64,000 nucleotides of DNA from Bhargavaea massiliensis (GCF_018390575.1 NZ_JAHBCJ010000007.1:109929-173928), one strand, 5' to 3'; numbered from the stretch's first letter, positions 35,140 through 44,385 are shown. Program-made: numbers and translations. The notes: generated by a model not told the origin, from the letters alone.

Positions 35140-37710
35140 ATGGTCGTAGGTTTCGAATCCAAGAATAAGAAATCAACTGAAGATGGATTTGAGTTTTTTT
35201 TAAAAAGTTCAATTTCTCGTCTCTATATATATTTTAAAGAAATATATCCTAATAGTGATGATGATGAGTTGCTCAAAGATTCAATTGAAATAATACTAGA
35301 TATAGGATTTATATCATTGGCATATAAAAAAGGACTGTTCAATAGTTCAAATGATAAGGATTTATCTAATTCTTTGTTTGAGCAATTAAAGACATTGAGC
35401 GGAAATGAAAACATTCATTGGAAATCTTCATTTGTAAGGGAAGTTCTGACTCAATCTCTTTCCATTGTTTCAAATCAAGACTCATATGAGTCATTGAGTA
35501 AGTTAGTAGAATCCAACTCGCAAGAGAATCTTTTCGATTTCTCTGACAACAGGAAAGAAAAAGGTTCTTATTATACTCAACAAGAATTGGTGGATTTAAT
35601 AGTCAATAACACTATGAACAAATTAAGTGTCAATAAAGATGTTGAACAGATATTGAATTTAAAAATACTTGATCCTGCAGTAGGAGGAGGAGCATTTTTA
35701 ATTTCGGCATATAATTGGGTGGCAACACATTTAGGAGAGCGAAACAATAACTTATATCGGACAATAGTGGAAAATTGTCTTTACGGTGTAGATGTAAATG
35801 TAAATGCTCTAAAAGTGACTGCTTATTCTTTATGGTTGATTGTCGGTGACCCAAGCACAGACTTAAAAAAGATTAGTAATAATTTAATACATGGTGATTC
35901 ATTGATTGCTACCAAATATAAGGTCGAATCAGAAGTATCCAATAACAAAATATTTAGTTTTTCCTGGGAAGAAGTTTTTCCTGCTGTTTTTGGTTCTTCG
36001 TCAGGATTTGATGTAATTATAGGTAATCCACCATGGAATAAGATAAAAGTTCACACTAAAGAATTTTTCTCGAAAATTGACCCTTCTGTCATAGGAATGC
36101 AAGGAAGCGATTTGAAAAGATACATAAATGAAAATATCCTCACTGAGGAAGTGAGTAAGAAAAAGTGGGTAGCTTACACGCAAACCATCAAACTTTATAC
36201 TAAAAGGCTTGATGAAATAGAGCATTATAGATTTCAAAAGAAAGTTATTGGTGGCAAGGTTTCTGGTGGAGATAAAGATTTATATAAATATTTCGTTGAG
36301 TTATCTTATAATTTGGTCAAAGAGGATGGGATAGTTGGGTTATTAATCCCTGCATCTGTATTTCAAACACAGTCAACAACTGGTATTCGTGAACTACTGT
36401 TTAAAAATGCAAGAGTTAAAAATATTATTACAGTAGAAAATCGAGATAAAGTTTTTCCAATAGATAGCAGATTTAAGTACAGTATTTTAATTTTTGAAAA
36501 GAAGGAACCTACTGAGAGTATTCAAGGCAGATTTATGCTTAATTCTGTTAAAGAAATAAAGAGAGTCTTTGCAGAAAATGATTTTTTGGTCATTCCATTA
36601 AAAACTATCGAAAATATCAGCCCTATTTATCTAACAGTTCCTGATTTTAAAAATCGGATAGAGTACTCTGTAATAAAAGAAATTTATGATAAATTCCCAT
36701 TAATTAATACAAGCAATGGTTGGAAAATATCAATTCATAGAGAATTAGATATGACTAATGATAGCAAATATTTTATTCACGAAAATCTTTTAGATAGAAA
36801 AGAAAAGTTCGTTCCACTTTATGAAGGTAGGATGGTAAATCAATTTGATTATGCTGCGAAAGAATATATTAGTGGGGAAGGTAGAAAAGCTATATGGAGG
36901 AACTTGAATTGGGATGAGAAAAAAATTAAGCCACACTATTATTTAAGAGAATCCGATGCAGTGAAAAAATTCCAAAGTTATAATAGGGTTAGACCGTGTT
37001 ATTGCGATATTGCAGGACAAACGAATGAAAGAGCAGTTCAAACTGCTCTTTTACCAAGTGGAGTAATTTGTGGGAACAAGGTCCCCACATTTACAGTTAG
37101 CAATAGGTTAAGTAAAGGAAGTATTGCTTTAGATTTGATCTGGGTAGCAATTACAAATTCATTTGTATTTGATTGGATAATGAGACAAAGAATTACTACA
37201 ACTATTAATTATTTTCACTGGAATCAAGTTCCTATGCCTGTCTTAGATGAAAAATCATCGATTGGTAAGAAATTAGCGATTTTGTCTGGTAAATTGTCTT
37301 TATTTGGCCACGTATTTGAGAGGGAGAGGGAGGAATTAGGGAGAATTTATGGGGAAGAAATATTCCCAGTTCAAACTTTAGAGGAAAGACAACATTTAAG
37401 GGCAAAGATAGACGCCTTAGTTGCAGAATTATTTGGTTTGAATTCATTTGAACTGCTATATGTTTTAGGTCAATTTCCTCTGTTAGATCGGAGTCAACCT
37501 AGTATTGGCTCTGGCAAGTCTTTTGTTACAAGAGATACTGTGCTCTACCACTTTCAAAAGTCGCATACTTCTAAGAAAAAGATTGAAAACTCAGAGGTTT
37601 ATTTAGAAATGTCTATAGAGGAGAAGGAGTTATTAAGCGAACCTAGAAATCTAAACAAAAGAATAAATCATTATAGGGAGATAGGAGCAATCGCCTATAT
37701 CCCGGGTTAA
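35140..37710 (+). CDS. Gamma-class adenine-N6 DNA methyltransferase, Eco57I-like
   Basis: 856-aa methylase. Motif I is KILDPAVGGGAFLISAY (from about residue 175) and motif IV is VIIGNPPWNKIK (near 295), the gamma-class order. The last 450 residues contain the likely target-recognition part, ending in LDALVAELFGL-like KIDALVAELFGL, common in type IIG and type I-related enzymes. I see no PD-(D/E)xK motif in the N-terminal 130 residues, so it seems to be a methylase only and the cutting is left to the McrBC-like pair downstream. GC content is about 32 percent. Confidence 0.9.
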   Translation: MVVGFESKNKKSTEDGFEFFLKSSISRLYIYFKEIYPNSDDDELLKDSIEIILDIGFISLAYKKGLFNSSNDKDLSNSLFEQLKTLSGNENIHWKSSFVREVLTQSLSIVSNQDSYESLSKLVESNSQENLFDFSDNRKEKGSYYTQQELVDLIVNNTMNKLSVNKDVEQILNLKILDPAVGGGAFLISAYNWVATHLGERNNNLYRTIVENCLYGVDVNVNALKVTAYSLWLIVGDPSTDLKKISNNLIHGDSLIATKYKVESEVSNNKIFSFSWEEVFPAVFGSSSGFDVIIGNPPWNKIKVHTKEFFSKIDPSVIGMQGSDLKRYINENILTEEVSKKKWVAYTQTIKLYTKRLDEIEHYRFQKKVIGGKVSGGDKDLYKYFVELSYNLVKEDGIVGLLIPASVFQTQSTTGIRELLFKNARVKNIITVENRDKVFPIDSRFKYSILIFEKKEPTESIQGRFMLNSVKEIKRVFAENDFLVIPLKTIENISPIYLTVPDFKNRIEYSVIKEIYDKFPLINTSNGWKISIHRELDMTNDSKYFIHENLLDRKEKFVPLYEGRMVNQFDYAAKEYISGEGRKAIWRNLNWDEKKIKPHYYLRESDAVKKFQSYNRVRPCYCDIAGQTNERAVQTALLPSGVICGNKVPTFTVSNRLSKGSIALDLIWVAITNSFVFDWIMRQRITTTINYFHWNQVPMPVLDEKSSIGKKLAILSGKLSLFGHVFEREREELGRIYGEEIFPVQTLEERQHLRAKIDALVAELFGLNSFELLYVLGQFPLLDRSQPSIGSGKSFVTRDTVLYHFQKSHTSKKKIENSEVYLEMSIEEKELLSEPRNLNKRINHYREIGAIAYIPG

Positions 37711-37723
37711 GGAGGATTTCCAA

Positions 37724-38266
37724 TTGACAAACTTCCAACGAATTCTATATAAGGAAATTACACCGGGGGATCGTCGCAAGTTTAAGGGAGAATCAAATGA
37801 TACACCTAGTGGTGGCGGAGCAATGGATTTGCGCTTTAGTCCGTACGATCTTTTTAAAGATTTCTTAGTAAGAATGTTTCCGGAGAAAAAATCGGATCGA
37901 ATTCGAACAAATACTTTTAGATGGTATGAAGAAGATTTCAAAGGACCAAAATCAGAACCTGCACTTCTACACGAACCCACTAAAGCCAGGCCTGGTGAGT
38001 GGAGGATAGCAAATATTAATAAATACCTTCCTTTCGGAAAACTACCTCCAGAAGATGAGGGGGAAGCTTTTGTTATCCTAATCCAGGATGAAAATGGAGA
38101 GATTTGGCCAAAGTTTGCAAGTAAAAAATCATTAATTGAAAAATGGCATGAAGATATTGCTGAACCTATATTATTGTGTCACAAATCAAAGAAGAGAGAA
38201 AATATGGCTACTGCAGGTTTTATCGAAGCAGCAACTGGCGAAAGGAAGTGCAAACATGAGGGGTAG
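37724..38266 (+). CDS. 180-aa accessory protein of the restriction operon
   Basis: The TTG at 37724 lies seven bases after GGAGGA. The protein starts ILYKEITPGDRRKFKGESND and has the glycine-rich stretch TPSGGGAMDLRFSPYDLF; I do not know its family. Its size is similar to the N-terminal DNA-binding domain of E. coli McrB, which is missing from the AAA protein encoded next. It overlaps that gene by eleven bases. A role as a separate DNA-reading subunit is a reasonable guess. Confidence 0.7.
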   Translation: MTNFQRILYKEITPGDRRKFKGESNDTPSGGGAMDLRFSPYDLFKDFLVRMFPEKKSDRIRTNTFRWYEEDFKGPKSEPALLHEPTKARPGEWRIANINKYLPFGKLPPEDEGEAFVILIQDENGEIWPKFASKKSLIEKWHEDIAEPILLCHKSKKRENMATAGFIEAATGERKCKHEG

Positions 38267-39398
38267 TTTTTCTCAGCAGTGTAGCCAGGTTGTTGAGTTG
38301 CTACAAAAACGCAAAAATGTAATACTCACTGGCCCTCCCGCAAGCGGGAAATCTATGCTTCTTAATGAGATAGAAAAAGCTTTTCTCAACCCTCCTACCT
38401 TAGTTGGTGCTTCCACTGGGAAAGGAAGACCAAAACTGATACCTGCAGAAGATGTCGGAATTCCTAAAGGTACCTCTGCCTCATTAGACAAGAATTGGAT
38501 CGGGGGAACAAGGAGGAACAGGAAAGTTTTCAGAACGGTATTTCATCAAGAATACAAAAATAGAGAGTTTGTTACCGGATTGTCTCCTAAAATAGGCGGT
38601 GGTTACGGTTTTGAAGTTATTGAAGGAATATTGTATAGAGCTAGTGAGTTTGCTAAGCAACAAGATGGAGCAGCACTACTCATTATTGATGAATTGAATA
38701 GGGGGCCTGCTGTTCAAATTTTTGGAGGGAGCATTGCTGCTATAGAGCCGGAAAAGAGGCTGGACGCTAATAATAATAAAACGGATAAAACTCAAGCGTT
38801 TGAGCTATTAGATCCTAAATCCGGTAAGTTTATAGAATATTCTTTACCTGAAAATTTATTTATACTGGCTGCGATGAATCAAGCCGATTCTTCAATAGAA
38901 CCTTTAGACGTAGCATTTTTAAGAAGGTGGAGTACTTATGAAGTAGCTCCTAATTATAAATTGTTAGAGGGATACTTAAATATTAATTTTAAGGACCCCG
39001 TAACAAATAAGGTCACTTCGCCAAAGGAAGTATACTTAGTAGCTGTCAAAGCCCTAATAGCGATTAATGAGAGAATAGTTATATTAAGAGGAAAGGATTA
39101 TCGTCTTGGACATGGAATTTTCATGATTTCCCCAAACACACCTTTCAAGGATATTACTGATGCACTCAAAGATATTATTGAGATATGGGCTTACATTAAA
39201 GAGCATATTTTTGAATTGTTCTTTGGAGACGTAGAGAGCCTAGCTTACATTTTAAATGCTTCTAATACTAAAAGTAATGGTTTTTTCTTGCAAGAAGTAG
39301 ATGTGAATGACGAAATACATACTTTGTTAGTTGAACCAGATATAACAACAGCTAATATTTGTACAATACTAGCCAATGTTATAGGTGAAAAAGTTTGA
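38256..39398 (+). CDS. McrB-like AAA+ GTPase subunit
   Basis: 380-aa AAA+ motor of the McrB family. Walker A is LTGPPASGKS (residues 25-33), Walker B is ALLIIDELNRG, and the McrB signature appears as AMNQADSSIEPLDVAFLRRW. In E. coli McrB the corresponding motif, MNTAD, contributes to GTP specificity; here it reads MNQAD. It lacks the roughly 160-residue N-terminal DNA-binding domain of E. coli McrB. ATG 38256 follows AAAGGAAG; the frame opens 120 bases earlier inside the previous gene. It overlaps the mcrC-like start by four bases. Confidence 0.88.
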   Translation: MRGSFSQQCSQVVELLQKRKNVILTGPPASGKSMLLNEIEKAFLNPPTLVGASTGKGRPKLIPAEDVGIPKGTSASLDKNWIGGTRRNRKVFRTVFHQEYKNREFVTGLSPKIGGGYGFEVIEGILYRASEFAKQQDGAALLIIDELNRGPAVQIFGGSIAAIEPEKRLDANNNKTDKTQAFELLDPKSGKFIEYSLPENLFILAAMNQADSSIEPLDVAFLRRWSTYEVAPNYKLLEGYLNINFKDPVTNKVTSPKEVYLVAVKALIAINERIVILRGKDYRLGHGIFMISPNTPFKDITDALKDIIEIWAYIKEHIFELFFGDVESLAYILNASNTKSNGFFLQEVDVNDEIHTLLVEPDITTANICTILANVIGEKV

Positions 39399-40663
39399 AG
39401 AAAATAACTTTGTATGAATATGGTCGTACGCAAGGAATAGAGACTTTATCTACTGAGTTAGGAATACCAAAAGAACGTCTTATTAAAACTGTTCAAGAAA
39501 TGAATGTTGTATTAAAAAGTAAGTTAAGCTTGGATAATCCTTTTAAACTATCTGATAATACTATAAGGGCCCAAGGCTTGGCGGGTATTATAAGTTACAA
39601 AGGCATTGAAATAGAAATTGTTCCTAAATTCCTTCAGCCGGAATCGGATGATTGGAGGGAAGACTTTTATTTCTTATCGAACATGTCAAAGTACGGTGAT
39701 TCGATGGGAAAAGTCTCTTCTCAAGTTTCTAACAACAAAAGTCTATTTGACTTAATTGGTAACGAGTTTATCATGGGTTATTTGAAAAATCATAGGAATA
39801 TTATTAGGAAGTATAACAAAAAGAAATATGAAGACTTTATCATTCATGGGACACTTGAAGCCGAAACTATTTTAATGCCTAGTGAACAAGGATTTAGTCA
39901 GACAACAATAAACCTTACAAAAAAGAATCAATATAATGCTGTAATATTGGGTGCAGCACTTATTTTGAAATCTTTAGTTTCAAATATAACAATAAAAGTT
40001 AAGTTGCAAAAAGTTATAGATGAACTATCACCACAAGACATTTACAAATTGCCAATAGCACCGTTACCTATTAGGCATAGAAAATGGGAGAGTGTATACG
40101 AACTTTCGAGAGATATATTAAAGTTAAAAGGTAATAAGTTTGGTAGTGGACAAAATACGGTTCTCGGTTATACGGTGAACACTTGGAGGACGTGGGAAAA
40201 ATTTGTGTCTTCTCTAGTTAGTAATTCCTTTCCAAACCAAGAGGTTTTAAATCAACATGAGTATTCGTTAGGTATAAGAAAACCAGCAATTGAGCCTGTT
40301 AAGGTAAAACCGGATTCTGTCCTCTTATGGAATACAAAAAATGGAGCAACAAAAATTGTAGTTGATGCAAAGTACAAAAATACCTCCTCAAGAGTTGATC
40401 TTAAAATTAGTGAAGCAGATATTTATCAGAGTTTAGCTTTTGCTACTGCATTAAATAGTAATGTGATTTTTTTAATATATCCTCATTTTGATAGTTCAAA
40501 TGACGAGAGTACTAGAATATTTGAGAGAATTAAAATAAAAAATGTAAACATAGTTGGGGTAGGAGTTAATGTAAAAGGAATTTCAAATAAAAATAATCGA
40601 GTAACAATTTACAAGGAGTTTTCAAAAAACATTAAAATTCTTATAAGAGCATTACTTAGATAA
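39395..40663 (+). CDS. McrC-like nuclease subunit
   Basis: 422-aa protein of the McrC family, the cutting partner of McrB. The N-terminal half contains the finger-like region that activates the GTPase; the C-terminal half has a PD-(D/E)xK nuclease with PDSVLLW and VVDAKYK (near residue 322), which give the metal-binding Asp and the catalytic Asp-x-Lys. The start is a TTG in a TTGA overlap with the McrB-like gene, so subunits are made together. Confidence 0.88.
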   Translation: MKKITLYEYGRTQGIETLSTELGIPKERLIKTVQEMNVVLKSKLSLDNPFKLSDNTIRAQGLAGIISYKGIEIEIVPKFLQPESDDWREDFYFLSNMSKYGDSMGKVSSQVSNNKSLFDLIGNEFIMGYLKNHRNIIRKYNKKKYEDFIIHGTLEAETILMPSEQGFSQTTINLTKKNQYNAVILGAALILKSLVSNITIKVKLQKVIDELSPQDIYKLPIAPLPIRHRKWESVYELSRDILKLKGNKFGSGQNTVLGYTVNTWRTWEKFVSSLVSNSFPNQEVLNQHEYSLGIRKPAIEPVKVKPDSVLLWNTKNGATKIVVDAKYKNTSSRVDLKISEADIYQSLAFATALNSNVIFLIYPHFDSSNDESTRIFERIKIKNVNIVGVGVNVKGISNKNNRVTIYKEFSKNIKILIRALLR

Positions 40664-40677
40664 AGGGGAAGGGTTAT

Positions 40678-40938
40678 GTGAAATGTAGAGAATGTGGTGT
40701 GCAATTTAGTAGCTTAGATTTGCTAGAAATGAATGAATCAACATTGTTGATCTGTGATTCCTGCCAAATAACAAATTTATACATAATAGAAGCTAATGGC
40801 GTTCTCACATTAGTTGAAGCAGTAACCGAGATAAAGGCAGTAGAAAAATGGAAAGAAGTCAACCATGCAATGTTTCATGAAATTTATTCATTAAAGAGTG
40901 TCAGTAAGGTTATTTCACAAACTATTACACATATCTAA
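40678..40938 (+). CDS. Small zinc-ribbon protein
   Basis: 86-aa protein starting GTG behind AAGGGGAAGGG, 15 bases after the mcrC-like gene. Two CxxC pairs (CREC at 3-6 and CDSC near 27-30) make a rubredoxin-like zinc ribbon, followed by a helical tail. It is the last gene of the operon. Its role is unknown; regulator or DNA-binding accessory are both possible. Confidence 0.65.
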   Translation: MKCRECGVQFSSLDLLEMNESTLLICDSCQITNLYIIEANGVLTLVEAVTEIKAVEKWKEVNHAMFHEIYSLKSVSKVISQTITHI

Positions 40939-41101
40939 ATTGAGGGGAATTCTTAAGCCTTGCAGTAAATAGGGACAGACCTCAATTCTACAAAAGTCTG
41001 TGTGAAGAAGTTTACGGTATTTACAACAGCACGTAATATCATGGCTACACTATAACCTAGCATCACTTAATCATTCAGAAGGCAAACTAGGGGAGACAAC
41101 A

Positions 41102-41512
41102 GTGATCACTGAAATTCGTATTGAAACGACTGAAAGCGGCCCTATTATGCCCAATCAGGAACGGGTCCATGACTTGCGGATCACCCGGAAAGGCGTGATT
41201 GACCATGAGGTCCTTTCAACTAAAGGGGAAAACGAACCCGGCATGCACCACACTAGAGATCAATACAAAATTGATTCCGGTCGTACATCTGCTTTTCTTA
41301 ATTCACTCGTCACCGAATTCCGGATCAATGAGTGGAAATCGGATTTCGGTTCGCCGGTTCTGGAAGGAAGGACATACGAGGTGACTGTCCGTTATGATAA
41401 CGGATCGGTGCAGCGCTCCCGCGGGACGGTTGACCTGCCACCGGGCGGGCAGGCGATCCGGGATGTCGTCAGACAGCTCACTGTATTCAAACAGGAAGTG
41501 TGGATTTTCTGA
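41102..41512 (+). CDS. Unknown 136-aa protein, intact copy at the island's right edge
   Basis: 136-aa protein of unknown family with GTG start. It begins MITEIRIETTESGPIMPNQE, has a HHTRDQY segment and ends in a beta-rich domain (YEVTVRYDNGSVQRSRGTV). Base composition is that of the chromosome, not of the island. A truncated relic of the same gene lies at 33699, before the island. Confidence 0.7.
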   Translation: MITEIRIETTESGPIMPNQERVHDLRITRKGVIDHEVLSTKGENEPGMHHTRDQYKIDSGRTSAFLNSLVTEFRINEWKSDFGSPVLEGRTYEVTVRYDNGSVQRSRGTVDLPPGGQAIRDVVRQLTVFKQEVWIF

Positions 41513-41576
41513 TAAGTGGTTTCCCGGAGAGGCGGTAACGGTATAGTACAAGTACCATTATGGAGGAGGCATGCAC

Positions 41577-41894
41577 ATGGATCACCAGGCACTCAAGGCG
41601 TTCCAGCAGTTTGACGATAATCGGTTCACGAAAGTCGATTTCATGAAAAACGAGAACAGCACGGCATTCACGCTGAACTTCCTTCCGGGTCAGTCTATGA
41701 AAGCGCACAGCCATCCCGGAAAGGAACTGTACCTTGTCGTGACGGAGGGGAGCGGCACGTTCACGGTAGACGGGGAAGAGATCATGGCGACAAAAGGAGA
41801 CGTGCTCTTCTGCGGAGAAAAGGAAAGGATCGGGTTCGATAACAACGGCGACAATCGGACGACCCTTTTCGGTACCCTAACGGAAATCGGTTAA
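41577..41894 (+). CDS. Cupin domain protein
   Basis: 105-aa single-cupin protein with the two motifs KAHSHPGKELYLVVTEGSG and TKGDVLFCGEKERIGF. His and Glu residues for one metal ion are present. The product is probably a small sugar- or acid-modifying enzyme or a sensor, not resolved. ATG 41577 lies seven bases after GGAGGAGG; the ATG at 41571 is too close to it. Confidence 0.85.
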   Translation: MDHQALKAFQQFDDNRFTKVDFMKNENSTAFTLNFLPGQSMKAHSHPGKELYLVVTEGSGTFTVDGEEIMATKGDVLFCGEKERIGFDNNGDNRTTLFGTLTEIG

Positions 41895-41944
41895 CCGGTC
41901 TCCTGACTACCAAGCAAGCAACAACCCCCTCATCATATTTATTT

Positions 41945-41982
41945 AAAAGCCATCGTCCGTATACGGGATGATGGCTTTTTGC
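41945..41982 (+). terminator. Terminator after the cupin gene
   Basis: AAAAGCCATC and GATGGCTTTT with inner G-C pairing, then TTTT. Confidence 0.88.
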
Positions 41983-42026
41983 ATACCGTCCGTTTTTGGC
42001 AGGCAACACTTCCCTGAACGGGAGAC

Positions 42027-42055
42027 TTGACGAATTCGAGATATTAAAATATATT
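42027..42055 (+). promoter_or_regulatory. Promoter with MhqR-like half-site, monooxygenase operon
   Basis: TTGACG (42027-42032), 17-bp spacer, TATATT (42050-42055). The spacer contains CGAATTCGAGATAT (from 42031), whose right half ATTCGAGATA fits the half-site of the B. subtilis MhqR operator as I remember it (TATCTCGAATTCGAGATA). The promoter at 56256 has TTTCGAGAT in the same place. Confidence 0.6.
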
Positions 42056-42144
42056 TAATTACGAAAAGTAACTATTGGAGCCGGAAGCATCCGCTCCGTT
42101 TAATCAATACCTTTCAATCTCTGGCTTTGGAGTGAAACAGGAAG

Positions 42145-43212
42145 ATGAATTCAAAAAATGAAAAGCCGCCATTTGAGATCGGCGTCTATACACTTGGTGA
42201 CATTGTTCCGGATCCTCATACCGGAAACACAGTTTCTGCAGGCCAGCGCCTGAAAGAGATTCTGGAGGCGGCAAAGCTCGCCGACCGTCTCGGCCTTGAT
42301 GTGTTCGGAGTCGGGGAACATCACCGGCTGGACTACGCGGTCTCTTCGCCGCCGGTCGTTTTGGCCTCCATCGCTCAGGCGACGGAACGGATCCGGCTGA
42401 CGAGCACGACAACCGTCCTCAGTACCGTCGATCCTGTCCGGCTTTTTGAAGACTTCGCGACACTCGACCTTCTGTCGGACGGACGGGCAGAAGTCATGGC
42501 CGGCCGCGGGGCCTTTATTGAATCGTTCCCTCTGTTCGGTTTCGATACGGCGGACTATGATGCATTGTTCGAAGAGAACGCGGAACTGTTCAGTGTGCTC
42601 AATGAAAACGAAGTCGTGGACTGGAGCGGGCAGTACCGCTCTCCTCTCCGGAATGCAGAAATCGCACCGCGTCCCGTGCAGCCCGAAATCCCGTTCTGGA
42701 TCGGTGTTGGCGGTACGCCGGAAAGCGCCATCCGTTCAGGAAGGCTTGGTGCCGGGATGGCACTTGCCATCCTCGGCGGTCCGCTTGGACGGTTCAAGCC
42801 TTTCGCCGATCTGTACAGGCAGGCGGGCGCGGCGGCAGGGCATGATCCGGATTCACTCCGTGTCGGCGTCACCGGGCACGGCTTCCTTGCAGAAGACGGG
42901 GAAACCGCACGGGACACATTCTATCCTTACTACTCGGGATATTGGGAAGAGGTGAACCGCCAGCGGGGCATGGCCTTCCGTATGAGCCGTGAGGACTTCG
43001 ATCAAGTCACCGGACCGGACAATGCACTATTTGTAGGCAGCGCGGAAGAAGTGACGGAGAAGATCCTACGCCAGCATGAAATGTTCGGCCATACCCGCTT
43101 CCTCGCACAGCTGGACATCGGCGGCCAGCCGTATGAGCAGGTCGCCCGGAGCATCGAGCTCCTCGCAACAGAGGTCGCACCGGCTGTCCGGAAAGCGATC
43201 GGCTCAATATAA
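42145..43212 (+). CDS. LLM-class flavin-dependent oxidoreductase
   Basis: 355-aa luciferase-like protein. Family marks are LGLDVFGVGEHH near the N-terminus, the TTTVLSTVDPVRLFEDFATL strand-helix, GRAEVMAGRG, and PFWIGVGGTPES. It needs reduced flavin, and the next gene codes for an FMN reductase 46 bases downstream, so they likely form a two-component system. Substrate unknown. The promoter motif suggests induction by quinone-like or electrophile stress. RBS is AGGAAG. Confidence 0.87.
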   Translation: MNSKNEKPPFEIGVYTLGDIVPDPHTGNTVSAGQRLKEILEAAKLADRLGLDVFGVGEHHRLDYAVSSPPVVLASIAQATERIRLTSTTTVLSTVDPVRLFEDFATLDLLSDGRAEVMAGRGAFIESFPLFGFDTADYDALFEENAELFSVLNENEVVDWSGQYRSPLRNAEIAPRPVQPEIPFWIGVGGTPESAIRSGRLGAGMALAILGGPLGRFKPFADLYRQAGAAAGHDPDSLRVGVTGHGFLAEDGETARDTFYPYYSGYWEEVNRQRGMAFRMSREDFDQVTGPDNALFVGSAEEVTEKILRQHEMFGHTRFLAQLDIGGQPYEQVARSIELLATEVAPAVRKAIGSI

Positions 43213-43257
43213 ACTCGTTTCTCAGACTTTGGAAACAATTAATCAGGAGTGATCATC

Positions 43258-43881
43258 ATGGGATTTTTCTCTAAACTTTTCGGCAAAAAACAGGAAGCGG
43301 CACCAGTAGTGCCGGAAAAACTCAAAATCGGTATCATCCTCGGCTCTACACGCGAAGGCCGTGTGAGCCCTCAGGTCGGCGAGTGGCTCAAAGGCATCGC
43401 GAAAGGTCGAAATGATGCCAACTATGAAATCATCGACATCCAGGACTACCAGCTCCCGTTTGTCGGAACCACCGACGGTTCTGAACCTGGCATTGCTAAA
43501 TGGAACGAAAAGCTCGCCAGCCTAGACGGGTTCGTCTTCATCGTCCAAGAGTACAACCACAGTATTTCCGGTGTCCTGAAAAACGCGATTGATACGGCGC
43601 GGGAAGCATGGGCGAACAAACCGGCAGGAATCGTCAGCTACGGCTCGACCGGCGGCGCGCGTGCTGCGGAACACCTCCGCGGCATCCTGGGCGAACTTTC
43701 CGTTGCCGATGTCCGGACACACCCGACCCTCTCCCTCTTTACCGACTTCGAGAACTTCTCCGAGTTCAAGCCGGCCGATCTGCATCTTGAAAATGTCACC
43801 GCGATGCTGACCGAAGTCAACGATTGGGCCGCTGCGTTCAAGACGCTCCGCGAAGGCGCAAAAGAACCGGCTCGCGTATGA
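43258..43881 (+). CDS. NADPH-dependent FMN reductase, paralog 1
   Basis: 207-aa flavodoxin-like reductase. After a 20-residue extension (GFFSKLFGKKQEAAPV) it has the flavin site GSTREGRVSPQVGEWL, the PFVGTTDGSEPG loop and EYNHSISGVLKNAID. It is nearly the same protein as the one at 56325, apart from the extension. It shares an operon with the LLM monooxygenase and probably supplies it with reduced FMN. ATG 43258 lies eight bases after AGGAG. Confidence 0.92.
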   Translation: MGFFSKLFGKKQEAAPVVPEKLKIGIILGSTREGRVSPQVGEWLKGIAKGRNDANYEIIDIQDYQLPFVGTTDGSEPGIAKWNEKLASLDGFVFIVQEYNHSISGVLKNAIDTAREAWANKPAGIVSYGSTGGARAAEHLRGILGELSVADVRTHPTLSLFTDFENFSEFKPADLHLENVTAMLTEVNDWAAAFKTLREGAKEPARV

Positions 43882-43899
43882 TCCACATGCACTGAGCAT

Positions 43900-43935
43900 A
43901 AAAGCCATCATCCCCAAAAGGATGGTGGCTTTTTC
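43900..43935 (+). terminator. Terminator of the monooxygenase operon
   Basis: AAAAGCCATCATCC and GGATGGTGGCTTTT with a six-base loop, then T. Confidence 0.9.
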
Positions 43936-44044
43936 AACTGAACGGACAGGGGCTATCTCGTCGATTTCGTCATTGGTTCCCCGGATGGTGGCGAATGACG
44001 AAACCGGAACAACACTCCTCCCAATCTGCCCGTCCGGCCACGTT

Positions 44045-44070
44045 GTTTATGGACCGGGAGAGAAGGGAAT
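44045..44070 (+). promoter_or_regulatory. Sigma-B-like promoter of the 82-aa gene
   Basis: GTTTAT (44045-44050), 14 bases, GGGAAT (44065-44070), close to the Bacillus sigma-B consensus GTTTAA / GGGTAT. The start codon is 67 bases downstream. Confidence 0.55.
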
Positions 44071-44136
44071 AGAGTACTTGGCTAGTTATAGATTCTGAGG
44101 CAGTGGATAAATGGTCAGGAAAGGACGGGGAGATGG

Positions 44137-44385
44137 ATGGGGAAACTGACAAAGCTTGCGGGCGCAGCCGGACTGGTTGCCGGGGCGGCGTATCTCACGA
44201 AAGAAGAAAACCGAAAGAAAGTCAAAAAGCAGATTGACGAGGCAATCCGTGTGTTTAGTCCGGATTACAAGAAGGAGCTTGGCAAGCCGGCCGACATTGA
44301 CGATGCAAAGATGGTGGCGGAAGGGGCGATGACAAGCGTCCAGTATTATAATCAATCCCAGGAAAACAAAACCGAACACCAATAA
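44137..44385 (+). CDS. Small stress-type protein
   Basis: 82-aa protein with a short hydrophobic N-terminus (LAGAAGLVAGAAYLTKEENR), then a charged, lysine-rich helix and a soluble tail. The pattern resembles YtxH-type general stress proteins, but similarity is weak. The sigma-B-like promoter upstream and the catalase next door support a stress role. Confidence 0.62.
   Translation: MGKLTKLAGAAGLVAGAAYLTKEENRKKVKKQIDEAIRVFSPDYKKELGKPADIDDAKMVAEGAMTSVQYYNQSQENKTEHQ

Larger units (their letters stand above)
33801..41095. mobile_element. AT-rich restriction-modification island
   Basis: GC content falls sharply for the whole stretch and recovers at both ends, a clear sign of transfer. It contains six genes on one strand and no mobility gene. 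A relic and an intact copy of one chromosomal gene lie at its borders. Confidence 0.8.

Noticed and set aside
35140-37710. BREX or DISARM methylase
   Set aside because: The protein is shorter than PglX, and no BREX or DISARM companion genes (PglZ, helicase, phospholipase) are present; neighbours are McrBC-like.
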